Assembly (NCBI GenBank): GCA_910589415.1
Contig: OU342635.1
Location: 7,688,001 to 7,752,000, forward strand
DNA length: 64,000 nt
Direction of reading: 5' to 3'
From: Malachius bipustulatus
Taxonomy: Eukaryota; Arthropoda; Insecta; Coleoptera; Melyridae
Below the pieces are notes generated by a model. It was not told the origin of the DNA. It did not search any database and saw nothing but the letters and a program-made list of their open reading frames with translations. A program made the translations under genes and the position numbers. Below, piece after piece: positions 49,597 to 61,766 of this stretch. The stretch's first letter is position 1. Each line of letters opens with the position of its first letter.

Positions 49597-50979
49597 TCAC
49601 GAAGCTATCATCATAATATTACTCCCATAATACCAATTCGAATTCTATATTTCCGATGCTAAAACGAGATGAAAATAATACTGGAAAGATCGAGTCAAAT
49701 CTTCTTTAAATAGTTCCTTCCACTTCAGCCCCTTCGATTTTTACAACCCCCTAAAAAACTGATAATGTTAATAATAATCCAAATTTTAGATACTTACTTA
49801 CGTCATGCCAGCGTAAATAATATTAGATTCCTCAAAAAGTATGTGTTAAGGATACTATAAAAGTTGAAACTCGGTTTCTGTCTGCGATCATCTTAGAGAG
49901 TTGAGGACAGCTCAAAGTTAAGCAAGCGTAAACGTCCTCGAGGCGGGGAGTTTCGAGACGGAGTTGCTTCACTTAATACAGCTATAAAAACCGTTAACAC
50001 GGCTTGTTATACTTCTTATCCCGTATTGTTTTTAACAGTTTGTAACAATTTAAAGTGATTTTATTTCTTCATTCTGCTGTCCCTTTGATACTCCATTATT
50101 ATTTCCAAAAGGAGTTTCTAGTCTTATATACGAATATCTACGCTTGGTTGTTGGAATGTTTCTTTGATAGGTGAAGTAAAAAGTTACTGTAACAAATATT
50201 TCTTGGGACGAAACCGACCCTCCAACTTTCAATTCGATATACTTGGTCAAACGCATTTCAAGTTTTTCATCCCTTCGGTAATATAAGATTTAGTCAACCT
50301 TGGAATACGGTCACCTACGAACGGCTCGACCGCGTTCGGTTCAAGTTTCTTTTATTTGAGCTATTTTTGTAAGTCTGGATAGAGGGAAAGCTTTATGGTG
50401 GGCTAATGCCATGGAAACTGGTGATGTTGAGATGTCGAGCAATTTATTTATATAAAATGTAATAAATACAAAGGTTCCAGTTACTTGTATTCTCCAATAA
50501 AAGATTATGTCTTTCTTATTAATTCTTATTGTTCCTTAATAATTACCGCAACATTTGACTTTATGCTCTTAGTCTAAATAATTTCCTCTAAATCACGATT
50601 CGTCATCACAGAAAATAGAACTTAAGTCCTAAATTTGGTAAGTCTTTACCAGTATGGAAGTTGGTAAGCAAAGTTGTGGTGACCATCTTCAGGTGATTAT
50701 ACAAAATTTTGCTTATAAAGAAGATCGAAACCTACGAGACTTCATTTCCTAGTAGAAGAATGGCACTTTTTTTCGAAGTTGTCAACGCTTCTTGATCAAC
50801 CTGCAAGTAATCTATTTTGAACTCTATTTTGAAATATTGTTCTTTTATTATAGATATACCAAAATAATACTTCCACTGCAAAGTAAATACAATACCCAAG
50901 AAAACTACGACCTTTATCTTCAAAAGATTTGGCTTTAATCTGCTCCGAATTGAGAGGTTGTGAAACTTTTTGGGGTCAC
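49597..50979. other. intergenic, no gene recognised
   Basis: AT-rich, with a somewhat GC-richer part at 49900-49970. Short frames without motifs. The last 300 nt begin to resemble the satellite that follows (CTTCATTTCCTAGTAGAAG). Confidence 0.35.
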
Positions 50980-52230
50980 TACATGAAACTTGAATTCAAG
51001 CGTTGTTCTTGTGATGTTTTCGCTTTGATTGCAGTTGTAGCAGTGATTCAATTAATCGCGATGATGAATTAGGAACTTCACAAACTTATCTTCATGATCT
51101 TCCAGGGGTTATCTTTCAGGCAGAAGACTGTGTTATAATCTTCTCAGCATTGGGAGATGTGAGCGTTTTTCATGGCAACACCAATCGTGATACATTAGAT
51201 CAGTAATAGGTCATCTTCACATAGTAACTTCACCAAAAAGGAAAAAGGGGAATAATCTTGAACGTCGAATACTTTGTTTGGACTTCTTAGCATTGAGAGA
51301 TGGTGAATTTTTGACCTCACTATATGTATAAGCTGGAATGTAATGGTTGTTTCTTCTAAAGTTTTTCTACCGCTTCAGCGCTCGTAATGATACACTAAAT
51401 AAATAAATAAATATTGTATGGCTGTGGTAAAACCAAGTGTCGGTAGTTTTCAAGTAGCCTCAAAGGCCTCTGACGTAACCTAACGACTGCTGTGAAGCAG
51501 CCGGGACCCCCTTTTTAATGCACCTCCCGGAGCACGATCGGTCACGAAACTAATCAGTAAGAGGTACCATCAACTTATCAAAAAAGACAATAATCTTCAG
51601 CATAGAAGACTTGTTTGATCTTCATAGCATTGGGAGTTGGTAACCCTTCTCAGACTCACTGCGAAACTGGAATTTAAAGGTTGGTTCCTTGATTTAATTA
51701 CGGTGCTCTTCGTGATACACTGAATCAGTTCGAAGTACTTTCAACAAAACTTCAACAAAAACGCTATAATCTTGAGGATTGAATACTTTGTTTGATTTTT
51801 TTGTGAGCATTGGGAGATGGTGAATTTCTTGACCTCACAGCATAAGCTGGAATTTAATGGTTGTTTCTTCTAAAGTTTTTTCTAAAACTTCAGCACCCGA
51901 AATGATAAATTAACTCGGTAAGAGGCATCCTTAACTTCACAAAAAGGCTATATTCTTCAGCATAGAAGACTTTGTTTGGTTTTCGTAGCATTGGGAGTTG
52001 GTAAAACTTCTTGGACTCACTGGAAAACGTCAATTCAAAGGTTGGTTCTTTGATTTAATTATGGTGCTCTTCGCGATGCACTAAATCAGTTAGAAGTACA
52101 ATTAGAACTTCACAAAAAAGGCTCCAATCTTCACTGTAGGAGACTGTGTTTGGTCTTCTCAGCAATTGGACCTGGTAAACTTTGTTGGACTTTGTCGGTT
52201 CTTCTAAAGTTTATACTGTAGTGACCGTCA
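50980..52230 (+). repeat. satellite-like tandem repeat, period about 180 bp
   Basis: GCATTGGGAG(A/T)TGG recurs at about 51147, 51290 (variant), 51627, 51807, 51988 and 52161 (variant), giving spacings of 173-181 bp where uninterrupted. Units also share AATCTTCAGCATAGAAGAC, CTTCACAAAAA and (A/T)GGTT(G/T)(G/T)TTC(C/T). Units alternate between two subtypes (CATAGAAGAC and GTCGAATAC), hinting at a dimer of about 360 bp. One unit is interrupted by another repeat at 51395-51560. Confidence 0.75.
51395..51560. mobile_element. short repeat inserted in the satellite, with (TAAA)n edge
   Basis: A (TAAA)n run at about 51396-51412 is followed by about 150 nt that is GC-richer and unlike the satellite (GTATGGCTGTGGTAAAACC, then GAAGCAGCCGGGACCCCC, then GAGCACGATCGGTCAC). 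It explains the enlarged 337-bp spacing between landmarks. The class is uncertain; it may be a SINE or LINE fragment. Confidence 0.55.
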
Positions 52231-53089
52231 TAACTTAATCACCAGTTTCATAGTCTTGGAGCTTCAGAAGCTTTCGAGTGAAAGTCTTCGCGAAGAACGT
52301 CTATCTCGGTGTCCAAAATTAAATCCATTCGACCAAATGAATAAACCTGTAGTTGAACAGCAATCGGTTGTTTCCCTATTGGGAGATTAGGTGATGATTG
52401 GAGATATCGTTGCTGGAATTATGCGAGTCCTTTGAAACGTTGAGGTCGGTCACTGCCGGAAAGTCTAATAAGATAATTAAAGATAATTATCACCTAACTG
52501 TAGATGATCAAATTACGTCCTAGAAGGATAAATTCCTACTTTCTAATATTTACCATAAATTTAAACGGCGTCTCTGCCACTTTGCACTTTTCTACTGAAT
52601 TTTTCTACATTTCTAGATAAACAAACAGATTTCCTACACTATTGTACATAAATATTTCTTACTAGTATAAGTAATGGGTCATTCGTGTTGGAGGCAGCAG
52701 ATGTAACAAATTCAGCATATTCTAAGATTAATGAGAGCTTTGACTCTGTTTTAATTGACTCGGGAACGATCTATAATCCAATCTCTAATAAATCAGAGCT
52801 TCCTGTATAAGTTAGTCGCACTCCCATAAATTAAACAGATACTACACTAAACATGGCGTAAATGTAAAGGAAGATAGTAAAGCGAATGCAACAGTTTTAG
52901 GATTTTAAGATTAATGAACAAGAATACTTAATATTAACATCCTTGTTTTAGATGATTTAAGAAGTTTAATTCTTCCATGTCTATTGACACAAGTTCAGGC
53001 CAGTAATACCTCTGAATATACATAAAACCATTCTAAAACGAACGATAAGCAGCTTATGTACGTTCCGTTGGGGATAACATTGCAGGATC
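52231..53089. other. intergenic, no gene recognised
   Basis: AT-rich with short frames only. I see no repeat termini or exon-like segment. Confidence 0.35.
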
Positions 53090-53721
53090 TTAAGAGCTTA
53101 AATCACAAAATCTAAAACAGTTATAATGATGGAGTTTCTGCTTCGAGTTAACATTTTGAATCCTTATGCCGAATGCTGATTTCTTGGCTCGGTCTCCATC
53201 TGCTGCTAATAATATACTCTCTTTTAAATCTCTCAAAGCAAGTCGGGCTTCACTGTTCCTTATTTCAGAGATCTGCTTCGCGTCCAACCCTGAAACGTTC
53301 GTTAGTATTAAAGCTAACTTGCTGACTGGACTTTTCCCTTTCTCTTGAAGTTTTGAAAGACTCGTCATGTGCTCATAAGGTCCGAATTGATAAATTAATT
53401 TCAAGGTTAAAGTTGTATAGTTACAGTAGGACAAGTATCTAATAATAATAATAATTGATCATTTTCGACGATTTCAAGAATTCTTCCCTCATCGGGAACA
53501 TTATGTAACACTGGGCTGTTCCTTATTTCTTTTCCCTGAAAATAAATTACAGTCTCAACAAGCCTCAGATCTACGCTTCTTATACGCTTCTTATAACTTT
53601 CTGATCTGGGTGGCGACGGTTGGGAAATCGTTCTGCATAATAAATAGGAGAGGCTCTCCCTATCATTACAGGAACCGAGAGGATTCAACATGTCGACATA
53701 TTCACCATCTGAATAATGTCT
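53090..53721 (-). pseudogene. unrecognised coding segment with a probable frameshift
   Basis: Two overlapping minus-strand frames look protein-like. The first is open from a possible acceptor (TAG/AGACATTATTC, exon from 53721) to 53407. It encodes a polar segment with SDGEYVDMLNPLGS, then SVDLRLVETVIYFQGKE and VPDEGRILEIVEND. The second (53434-53090) encodes LIYQFGPYEHMTSLSKL, then KSPVSKLALILTNVSGL and ARLALRDLKES. The frame change falls at an (ATT)n run (about 53440-53456), where slippage would shift the phase. Amino-acid content is typical of a real globular protein. I recognise no family. It could be an old transposon ORF, a host pseudogene or an exon with an unseen junction. Confidence 0.4.
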
Positions 53722-55099
53722 CTATTATTTTATACGTAAGAAACTTTTACGAATAAAAGGAAAAACGAACCACCGATCATAAACCCTTAACAATATATTC
53801 AAATAATTTAACATTGTCAAAGGTGGAAATTTTTTTCACTTGTTAGCTAGAAATTTTCCACAGTCAAGTCATGTAAACAGACAGGTAATAGAAAAAGAAG
53901 AATTTTTCCTGGTCGATATACTTAGATAGGGCAAGGAGGAATCGTTTCTTGTTCTTTAGGATAAATTATTCATATCGCATCTTTTCCTTGATGCGATTAT
54001 TTCCTTGGGGAAATATAAAAACGAAATATATTCTATTATGGCAGGTACTACCTGAGATAAGCTAATCAACAGAAAAGAGTAGTCTCTGATTAATTAAAAA
54101 ATTCTAAAAATGAGTCACGGAAGGTACATAAAGCTTAACTGAAATCATAACAGAGTACGGGCGGTTAAGGGGAGGTGCAGTGTAACTTTCTTCCGATGAA
54201 TCATCTGCAACCATGGCTGCAATTGGATGGTTGCATGCTTATTATTGCAACCATGCAATGGGGATTTTACTGATGAATCTAGCGGTAATCCAGAGTCAGA
54301 AACCTGTGTTCTCGATTTCGTCATAGTTGTCAGTTCTATTAGGTTCTTGTCAGTGGTAAAATATTTTGGTACGTATTATGTATTTCGTTTTAAGCAGTAA
54401 TTTTTTTGGCAAAAATAGATTTTGGTAGTTTACCTGAGGAAGGGTCATTTCTGATTTTTGTTAGCAATTTTATTCACACAGCAAATTTAACAATTTAGAG
54501 TTATTTATTATTTCAACTCATAGTTTTAATAAGGTCATCAGGAGCAAACATAATAACTCACTGGCTTTGGTTGAGTTGTAAAGATTTTCCAGGTATACAG
54601 AAAAGGGTCAGGTCAGCTCTCAGTTAAGCGCTTTAAGGGACGAAACTCTTTTGAAATTCATTTGTTTTGACTTTACATAATTATAACGTTTTGAGCAATT
54701 GAGGGTTTTTTTTTCACAAAAATCCTGTAAAATTCTGTACGATGGAAGGTTTCGTCAGCCTGTGAGTTAAGCACTTGTAAAGAATGTTTTTCTGAGAAAC
54801 ATTTTTACCGAAATATAGTCATACTTTTCAAGATTGTTAGTTTTTTTTATTAACAAGGAAATTAATTCTTAGAATATCATATATTATTAGGAAAAGTTAG
54901 GCAAAAGTATAGTCAGAATGGTCTTTCAGGGAACATGAAAAATCGGTTTAACTGCAAATTCAGACAGCTTACCAAGTTATTTCCTGAATAAATTCTCAAA
55001 GAAATTTAAGCAATTTTTTTTTCAATTTTAAACAAAAAAGTTTAGAAATTGAGAGTTTTTCCATTAAGGTTTTCCTAGAAAAACGAAAAGTAGTTCTTA
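53722..55099. other. intergenic, no gene recognised
   Basis: Non-coding. Contains a local repeat of CAACCATG/GCAACCATG (about 54205-54260). Nothing else stands out. Confidence 0.35.
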
Positions 55100-57130
55100 T
55101 CGCCTAAGGCAGACTTGTCGAAAATAAAGAGAGCAAAATACTTTGATAATTCCACGCATTTACTGCGTCAATTGCTGCCTGAAATTTCTTGAGTTTTCTC
55201 GTTTTTTTCTTAAACTTTTTCAAAAAACTCAAAAAGTGATCTGTGATTACTGAAAATTTTGACACCTCGCCCCAGATAATCAAAATATCCAAATTAGGCG
55301 TCGAAAATTAACTTATTTATATTTACTTTCGATTTAACTTGAAATTTTAGAAATTTAAGGTCTTTTTAGTTTTATTTTCCAGTTATTGTGAGGAAATAAA
55401 AAAGTAAACCATTCTTGTCGATAAATTAAAACACAACGACAAGAGAGACAAAAAATATAAAAATTTCTCTTCGAAAATGGAGTATTTTCCTGAAGTTATG
55501 GGAATTTCAGTCGTTTAAAAAACGTTCATTCGATGTTTTCGGGTAATTTAATTTAATGTAATTAAATTGCAAAATTTAAAAGCCTAGAGAAACTTTTTTA
55601 GAGAAATTAATTTCTATTTCTGCCTCAAATTTCTTGAACTTAGGTGTTTATCTTTTTTTCCTCAACTTTTTCAGGAAACACAAAAAGTGGTCTGTATGTA
55701 CCTACTGCAAAAAATACTGACACCTCTTTCAAGAAAATCAATCAAAATTTGACTAATTCACTTTCGATCTTTTCCCAAAATTTTGGAAATTTAAGTACTT
55801 AAGGGTTTTTAAATTTTATTTTCCAGTTATTTTGGAAAAAATCGTAAAGTAAACGGTTGTCGATGAATTAAGACACAACGGCAATAGAGACAAAAGTATA
55901 TAAATTTCGCTTCGAGAATGGAGTTTCTTCCTGAAGTTATCGGAATTTCAGTGTTTTAAAAAAGGTTATTCATTCGATGTTTTCGGGAAACAAAATATTC
56001 AATTTAATTGAAAAATTCAGGAGCCCATAGAAACTTTTTTAGAACATTTAATTTCTATTTATGCCTGAAATTTCTGGAGTTTCCGTGGTTATCGTTTTTT
56101 TCCTCAACTTTTTCAGGAAACACAAAAAATGGTCTGTGTGTACTGCAAAAATACTGACACCTCTTCCAAGATAATCAATGAAAATTTTGCGTCGAAAATT
56201 TGACTCATTCATTTTCTATCTCTTCTCAAAATTTTGGAAATTTAAGTAATTAAAATTTTATTTATCAGTTATTTTGATAAAATCTAAAAGTAAACAGTTC
56301 CTGTCGATGATTTAAGACACCACGACAAGAGAGAAAAAAAAATCTCTTCGAAAATGGAGTTTCTTCGTGAAGTTATCGGAATTTCAGTCGTTTAAAAAAG
56401 GTTCATTCCATGTTTTTGGGAAACAAAATATATAATTCATTTGCAAAATTAAGGAGCCTAGAGAACCTTAAGAACATTTAATTGTACACACATTAATTGC
56501 AGCAGTACACACAGACCATTTTTTGTGTTTCCTGAAAAAGTTGAGGAAAAAAAAGATAACCACGGAAACTCCAGAAATTTCAGGCAGAAATAGAAATTAA
56601 ATGTTCTAAAAATATTCTATAAGCTCCTGAATTTTGCAAATAAATTAAATATTTTGTTTCCCGAAAACATCGAATGAACCTTTTTTAAAAGACTAAAATT
56701 CCGATAACTTCAGGAAGAAACTCCATTTTAGAAGAGAATTTTTTATATTTTTTGTCTCTCTTGTCGTTGTGTTAATTCATCGACAACAACCGTTTACTTT
56801 ACGATTTTTTCCAAAATAACTGAAATATAAAATTTGAAAATTCTTAAATTTCCAAAATTTTGAGGGAAGATCGAAAGTGAATAAGTCAAATTTTAGACGC
56901 CAAAATTTAATTTCGATTTCTGCCTAAAATTTCTGGAATTTAGCTGGTTCTCGTTTTTTTCTTGAACTTTTTTAGGAAACAAAAAAAAGTGGCCTGTGCT
57001 TACTGCCGGCGAAAATTTGACTAATGTACTTTCCATTTTTACTGAAGTTTTAGAAATTTCGTGTTTTAAAAATTTTATTTTTCAGTTATTCTGGGAAAAC
57101 CAAAAAGTTGACCGTTTTTGTCGTTAAAAC
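55100..57130. repeat. array of about 440-bp direct and inverted repeats
   Basis: Three direct units are marked by GGAAACACAAAAA(G/A)TGGTCTGT-like text at about 55220 (divergent), 55675 and 56113, with spacing of about 440-455 bp. A fourth copy is inverted (ACAGACCATTTTTTGTGTTTCC at about 56515). A fifth, direct and shorter, follows at about 56973. Each unit runs through TTCTGGAGTTT, the landmark, CTGACACCTCTT, CAGTTATTTTG, CGACAAGAGAG and CTGAAGTTATCGGAATTTCAG. Copies 3 and 4 form a palindrome centred near 56480. No protein frame is conserved. Confidence 0.75.
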
Positions 57131-59835
57131 TTGACTGCTAAATTGACGGGTTCACTTTATTTCTTCCAAAGATTTAAATAATTTATTTTCAAAATATGAA
57201 TGATTTTCAGTCTTATCTATCGTTGCAAAAATGTCAACGGAGAGTTAAGAGATTTTAAAATAAATACTATGACCCACTTCGTAGCTCCAGCGTTAAGCTC
57301 CTGTTGCAACCCTGTTTATTTTTTAGCCCTGTTTAAATTTTTAACCCTGCTTAATCCCGACAATTCTGCTTTCTTTTTTTATTAATTACAAAGCTCAGCG
57401 ATTCAGAATTAATTAATTACTTAACAAAATTACCGCAAAATTTTCTATTCATTTATATGCGCCTTCCTTTTGTTTTCCCTAATAATTGCGACGACCCAAC
57501 ACGTATCTCTAATCTCTCTACCACTGAAAACAAATCTAGAGTTGGGCAATATTTCAGTCGAAACTATTTATTTGTATCTAAAAGTAACAGTAACGGTAAA
57601 AGTGAACGGTTACTTCATCTAAATTTTCTGTATATTGATACAATGGCTTAATCGGTGTTTAAAAAAATTACAGAAGAACAGCAAAGTCTCAAACTTCAAG
57701 CCTTCCTCTACCATTAATCCTAAGGTTTCTTCATTGTCAAAAAAATTTCAAGATGCAAAGAAAACACTCTAACTCAGTGAACTAATTCCCATTGTTATTA
57801 ATAATAATTAGACACTAATTTTAGAGTTTGCTTTGATCAGAACAATTTTTGAGAGACCGAACAGTCATTGAATGCATGCAATTCCTGCTTATGATGAAGT
57901 AGAATCAGTCAATTGTGAAAAAAGTGTAAAGAATACTCCCAAATTAGTTCCTAATTATTGTTGGGATGGGAATTTATTTACTGAGTTTTCTTTGTTTCTG
58001 AAGAATTTTTCAACACCGAAGAATTCTAGAGCAAAAAATAAATAAGACCCTGATAAATGTTTTTAATTATTGAGAACGAGGTTCTCACTGGAAATTTTTT
58101 GGGCACTGGTGAAGTTATTTCGATGCATGAAATCGATACCACTGATCAATGAGTACTTGGGCGAGCTGTTGGGATTAAAATTTCATAGAAAACTTTTAAG
58201 AAGGATTTGTAATTATTCTTGAACAGAATGATCTCATCAACTTCACCACAGTTCAGATTTAGTTTTCTTTGCTTCTGGAAATATTTTGGAAATTCCCCAA
58301 CTCTTCTCGTGTCTCTTTTCAGCTCGCATGTGGCAAGCTTTGCACTTTGAAATGACTGAATGAAAATACTTAAATTTTTCTACGAGCCTGTTAAAAATGT
58401 CCATCTTCATGAATTCTATCACTGTGTAAAATTACAGAAATATTTCCGAATAACAAAGTAACAGATTAATACTCCCATTCTTCAATTCTCTCCCCCAACT
58501 CTAACTAAACAAGGTCCAAAAGCTACGGATGGACATGTCTGTAATTAGTTAGGGATGGGAGTTCCATTTCAACCCCAATCATTCAGTCATTTGCAGCTCG
58601 ACTAATGTAAAGCAGAGCACGGAACGTTCATTACGGAGCCCCTAGTTGCATTAATAACAATAATTATGTCACAACCTGCCCGATCCAAAGACTCACCAAC
58701 ACTAACGTGTCTCATAAAGCGAGTGGGATTTTCTAAATTAAGGAAAGATTCTGGAGAGAAAATCCACGGGATATTGCATTACCTCAAGATGTAATACGTA
58801 ACTAGGAATGTGAAGCGTCTCAAATGATAAACATAAGAGGATTTCTCTCTGAGATAAGGCAGGTGGGAGCAGCTTCAGCTCCATACTCATTTGTAGTTTG
58901 CGGTGCCAGAAAATTTAAGATATTTATCCAAGTATGTATGAGAGGAATAATTGTTTCATTTTAATAATAATTATGTAGAAGTGGTTATTAAAGAGGATGG
59001 ACTATTATGGACAGGCACTATTATTATCCGTTCCAAGTGGTTCCAATCCAATAATATGACTATTGTGACGTCGATGATGCAGAATAGCACGCTTGATTAC
59101 GACGTGGTGTTACGCTTGATACCACAATTTGCGTAGTTGAGTCATCTTAACCGAGATGTGCTCTATATCTTACCTTTTGTAATTCCAATGTTGATACCTT
59201 CGCAAGAGAAAGTCTCCTAACTGACTTCCAAATAATAAAAGAATGATTATCTAAGCGTATGTATGAGATTACATATTTAAATTTTCAACCCAGTCACTTT
59301 AAGCTGGGAACATTTGGGAACAATGCAGATAACCATGAATATTTGAGAACTAAGGTTGCATATGGAGGTTGTAGCGCCAATAAGGAGAGGTACAATGGAA
59401 ACGGTGGAAGAATTTGCGGTTCTAGGTCATGTTCTCCCGATTCCATATTGACTACGAGCCAACTGGCCGCTTTTCTGAGAGGCTGCGGGCAAACTAGTGG
59501 AAAGAAAAATTAATAAAACATTATTTTTCCTTGTTTTTCTTTGTATGGTTTATTAGGTACGAGTAGATTAAACGATTCAGTGATTTGAAACAAGAAAATT
59601 CTACTTCAGCTGCAAAAATTGTCACGAAAAATTGAAAAATAGAAAGTGCGCAAGATTATTCAGACAGATTCCGACTTTTTTTTCTGCGACGGGAAAAATG
59701 TTGGACATTTTTTCCCTTTTGGCACGTATAATAATACCTTCTTATATGAAACTGTCTTATGCCGGGGAAAAAAAATGATCAGGAAAAAAGTGAGTAGCCA
59801 CCTACTCGTACTTATTTTCTCGATATGGACAAATA
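57131..59835. other. intergenic, no gene recognised
   Basis: 2.7 kb of AT-rich sequence. Open frames at 57200-57650, 58951-59136 and 59259-59513 are short, lack motifs and lack splice context. The last encodes a Gly/Asn/Cys-rich peptide (YNGNGGRICGSRSCSPDS) that I cannot connect to any family. Confidence 0.35.
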
Positions 59836-60201
59836 CACCGTGTCTCTTGAATTTCTGGACATAGGGAATTCCCATGTTAAAATAAACTATTGTAAATATT
59901 GGCTCCTCTAATTATTTTACAGTAAAATGTCAAATATAAAACTTCTTAAGAAAAAAAAGCTGCTTCTTCTGCTATAATTGGATTTTCATTTGGTTCATCC
60001 GTTTTCGAGAAAATCAGGAAAAACTTAACGGTTTTTCGTAGTTTTTCAAGGTTTCGCAATTGTAGCATAAGAAGCAGTTTTTTTTCCTTAAGAAGTTTTA
60101 TATTTGACATTTTACTGTAAAATAATTAGGGAAGCCAATATTTCCAATAGTTTATTTTAACATGGGAATTCCCTATGTCCAGAAATTCAAGAGACACAGT
60201 G
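59836..60201. mobile_element. 366-bp TA-flanked MITE
   Basis: Inverted arms of about 150 nt each start CACCGTGTCTCTTGAATTTC (left) and end GAAATTCAAGAGACACAGTG (right). Both ends abut TA. Internal pairs include CATAGGGAATTCCCATG, ACAGTAAAATGTCAAATAT and CTTCTTAAGAAAAAAAAGCTGC. The unique loop is about 90 nt (around TTCATCCGTTTTCGAG). The structure is that of a mariner-like MITE. Confidence 0.85.
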
Positions 60202-60852
60202 TAGGTAGATTCTATTAACACCATCAAATTTTAATCAAACACGAACACGAAAGTTACATCTAATTATTAATTTCCTTTGTCAAAATAACAATAATAATTA
60301 TTAAGGGAATTTAGGTAATTTTCAACTCGCACTACTATCATCACGATGTTAAATTATATAATTTAATTATATTAATACATTTATTAAAATATACCTATAT
60401 CACAAAACAGCCACTCAACTGTTCGAGCCTTCATTTTACCACTTTTACCGCGGCCTGGCCTGTCAGCACTCGAACTAGATGTGACAGTAGCGCCTCGGTG
60501 ACGGCCGCTGATGAAACTAAAACCTTGTGCAACGGGCTTTGCCCTTTTTGACAGCGGCAGGTTCGGGCAGTGAGTACACCGTAACCTTAGTAGTATAACT
60601 TAGCAAAACTTTCTTCAGTAATTATAATTAAATTGACCTTTATGGAATTATTAAGAATAGCAGGGCAACATTCAACATTCAACATTCAACATTACTCAAT
60701 TTTCCGACAATCGAATTGTAAACGTAGTCCAGTAAATAAGCCGGAAAATACTGTACAAATCCGGAAAAGTGGTGGAATAGCACCTATTTTACAAATTCTT
60801 TTTTATCTGAAATTCTTAGACCGCAAAGAACATTAATCACCACTCATCTCTG
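60202..60852. other. intergenic with a GC-rich patch
   Basis: 60440-60575 is GC-rich with several CpGs (ACCGCGGCCTGG, GTAGCGCCTCGGTGACGG) within AT-rich flanks. It may be a promoter or untranslated exon. A short (CATTCAA)n run is at about 60668-60694. No coding frame was identified. Confidence 0.3.
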
Positions 60853-61373
60853 CATTACCTCGAAAAACTAGCAAATTAGAGTAATTCCCCCTCTACCCCC
60901 AAATCGCACCAAATAGTAACAGTGAAAACAAAGTTATCAAAATTAAAAGTTATCAAAATTAAAAATTCACCTCGGAAATCAACTTTTAGGTCGCTGATTG
61001 CGAATTCGAGCTCTAAAAGCAAGCGAGGGTTGTTGAAACTCTCAAAACCTCCCCAAGAAGTAGTAATTACACAAAATTAACATCTCGTCTCGGAAATAAT
61101 CAGATTAAATTGAAATTAAATTATTCAGTTTACAAATTAATTAGTATCGAAAACGGAAATAGTGAAAACTTATAGGAATTATATCGCAAAGCGCATTGTG
61201 TGTTTAAATTGAGGTGACTTCATGATCAGCGTTCCCAAAACTCCCCGAGAGACAAATTTCTAGTTGAAATTTTGAATTTTCATAACTTTTTTATCACTGT
61301 TGCTATTTGGGGTGATTTGGGAGGGAGGAAATTACTCTATTTTTTTCATTTGTCGAAGTAATGTAGGAGTTCG
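60853..61373. mobile_element. inverted-repeat element of about 520 bp
   Basis: The left end CATTACCTCGAAAAAC, then TTAGAGTAATTCCCCCTC, then CACCAAATAGTAACAGTG, is mirrored by CACTGTTGCTATTTGGGGTG, then AGGAAATTACTCTA and TCGAAGTAATG at the right. Arms are about 75-100 nt and diverged. The centre has related forward and reverse text (AACTCTCAAAACCTCCCC and CCCAAAACTCCCCGAGAG). No coding capacity and no clear target duplication. Confidence 0.6.
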
Positions 61374-61591
61374 TGGTTACGAATGTTACTACTGAAGGTA
61401 TAGGGAATTCAGAAAAAAATTATTTTTCTTTAAATAGGTGCTGTTACACAATGTTTCCAGATTTTCCATCTCATTTACGGGACTAACGATACAAAACCTG
61501 GTGCTAGAACATTGAAAAACGTAATTAGATAGCCGAATAATATTCGAGGCAATAATGAATAATTATTGTAAGTGTAAAAAATTACGCTTAC

Positions 61592-61766
61592 CTACATAAA
61601 AAAATGCATAAGCAAAATTACGAGAATTTGTTATTTTCTTATCCATTTCCAAAATTGCTTTGAGAGTACTGGGAACTACGTTATTCATAGGAAATTCTTC
61701 TGCTCTATTTCGATGAGTTACCATAGAAACCAATTTATTTGTTGGTATTGCTACGAACAATTCCAT
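61592..61766 (-). CDS. candidate coding exon, unrecognised
   Basis: A minus-strand ATG at 61766 opens a 58-codon segment (start MELFVAIPTNKLVSM, later NSRNFAYAFFYVG). It ends at a strong splice donor, TATGTAG/GTAAGC, at 61592. A second minus-strand segment upstream (about 62390-62313) ends with the like-sounding KYLVAFYEV and the same donor context, GAAGTAG/GTAAGT. The pair may be related exon ends of two membrane-protein genes or of duplicated exons. No further exons were found on either side, so this is weak. Confidence 0.25.

Noticed and set aside
59259..59513. 84-codon Gly/Cys-rich frame
   Set aside because: No signal peptide, no regular cysteine spacing and no splice sites in context. 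Left as intergenic.
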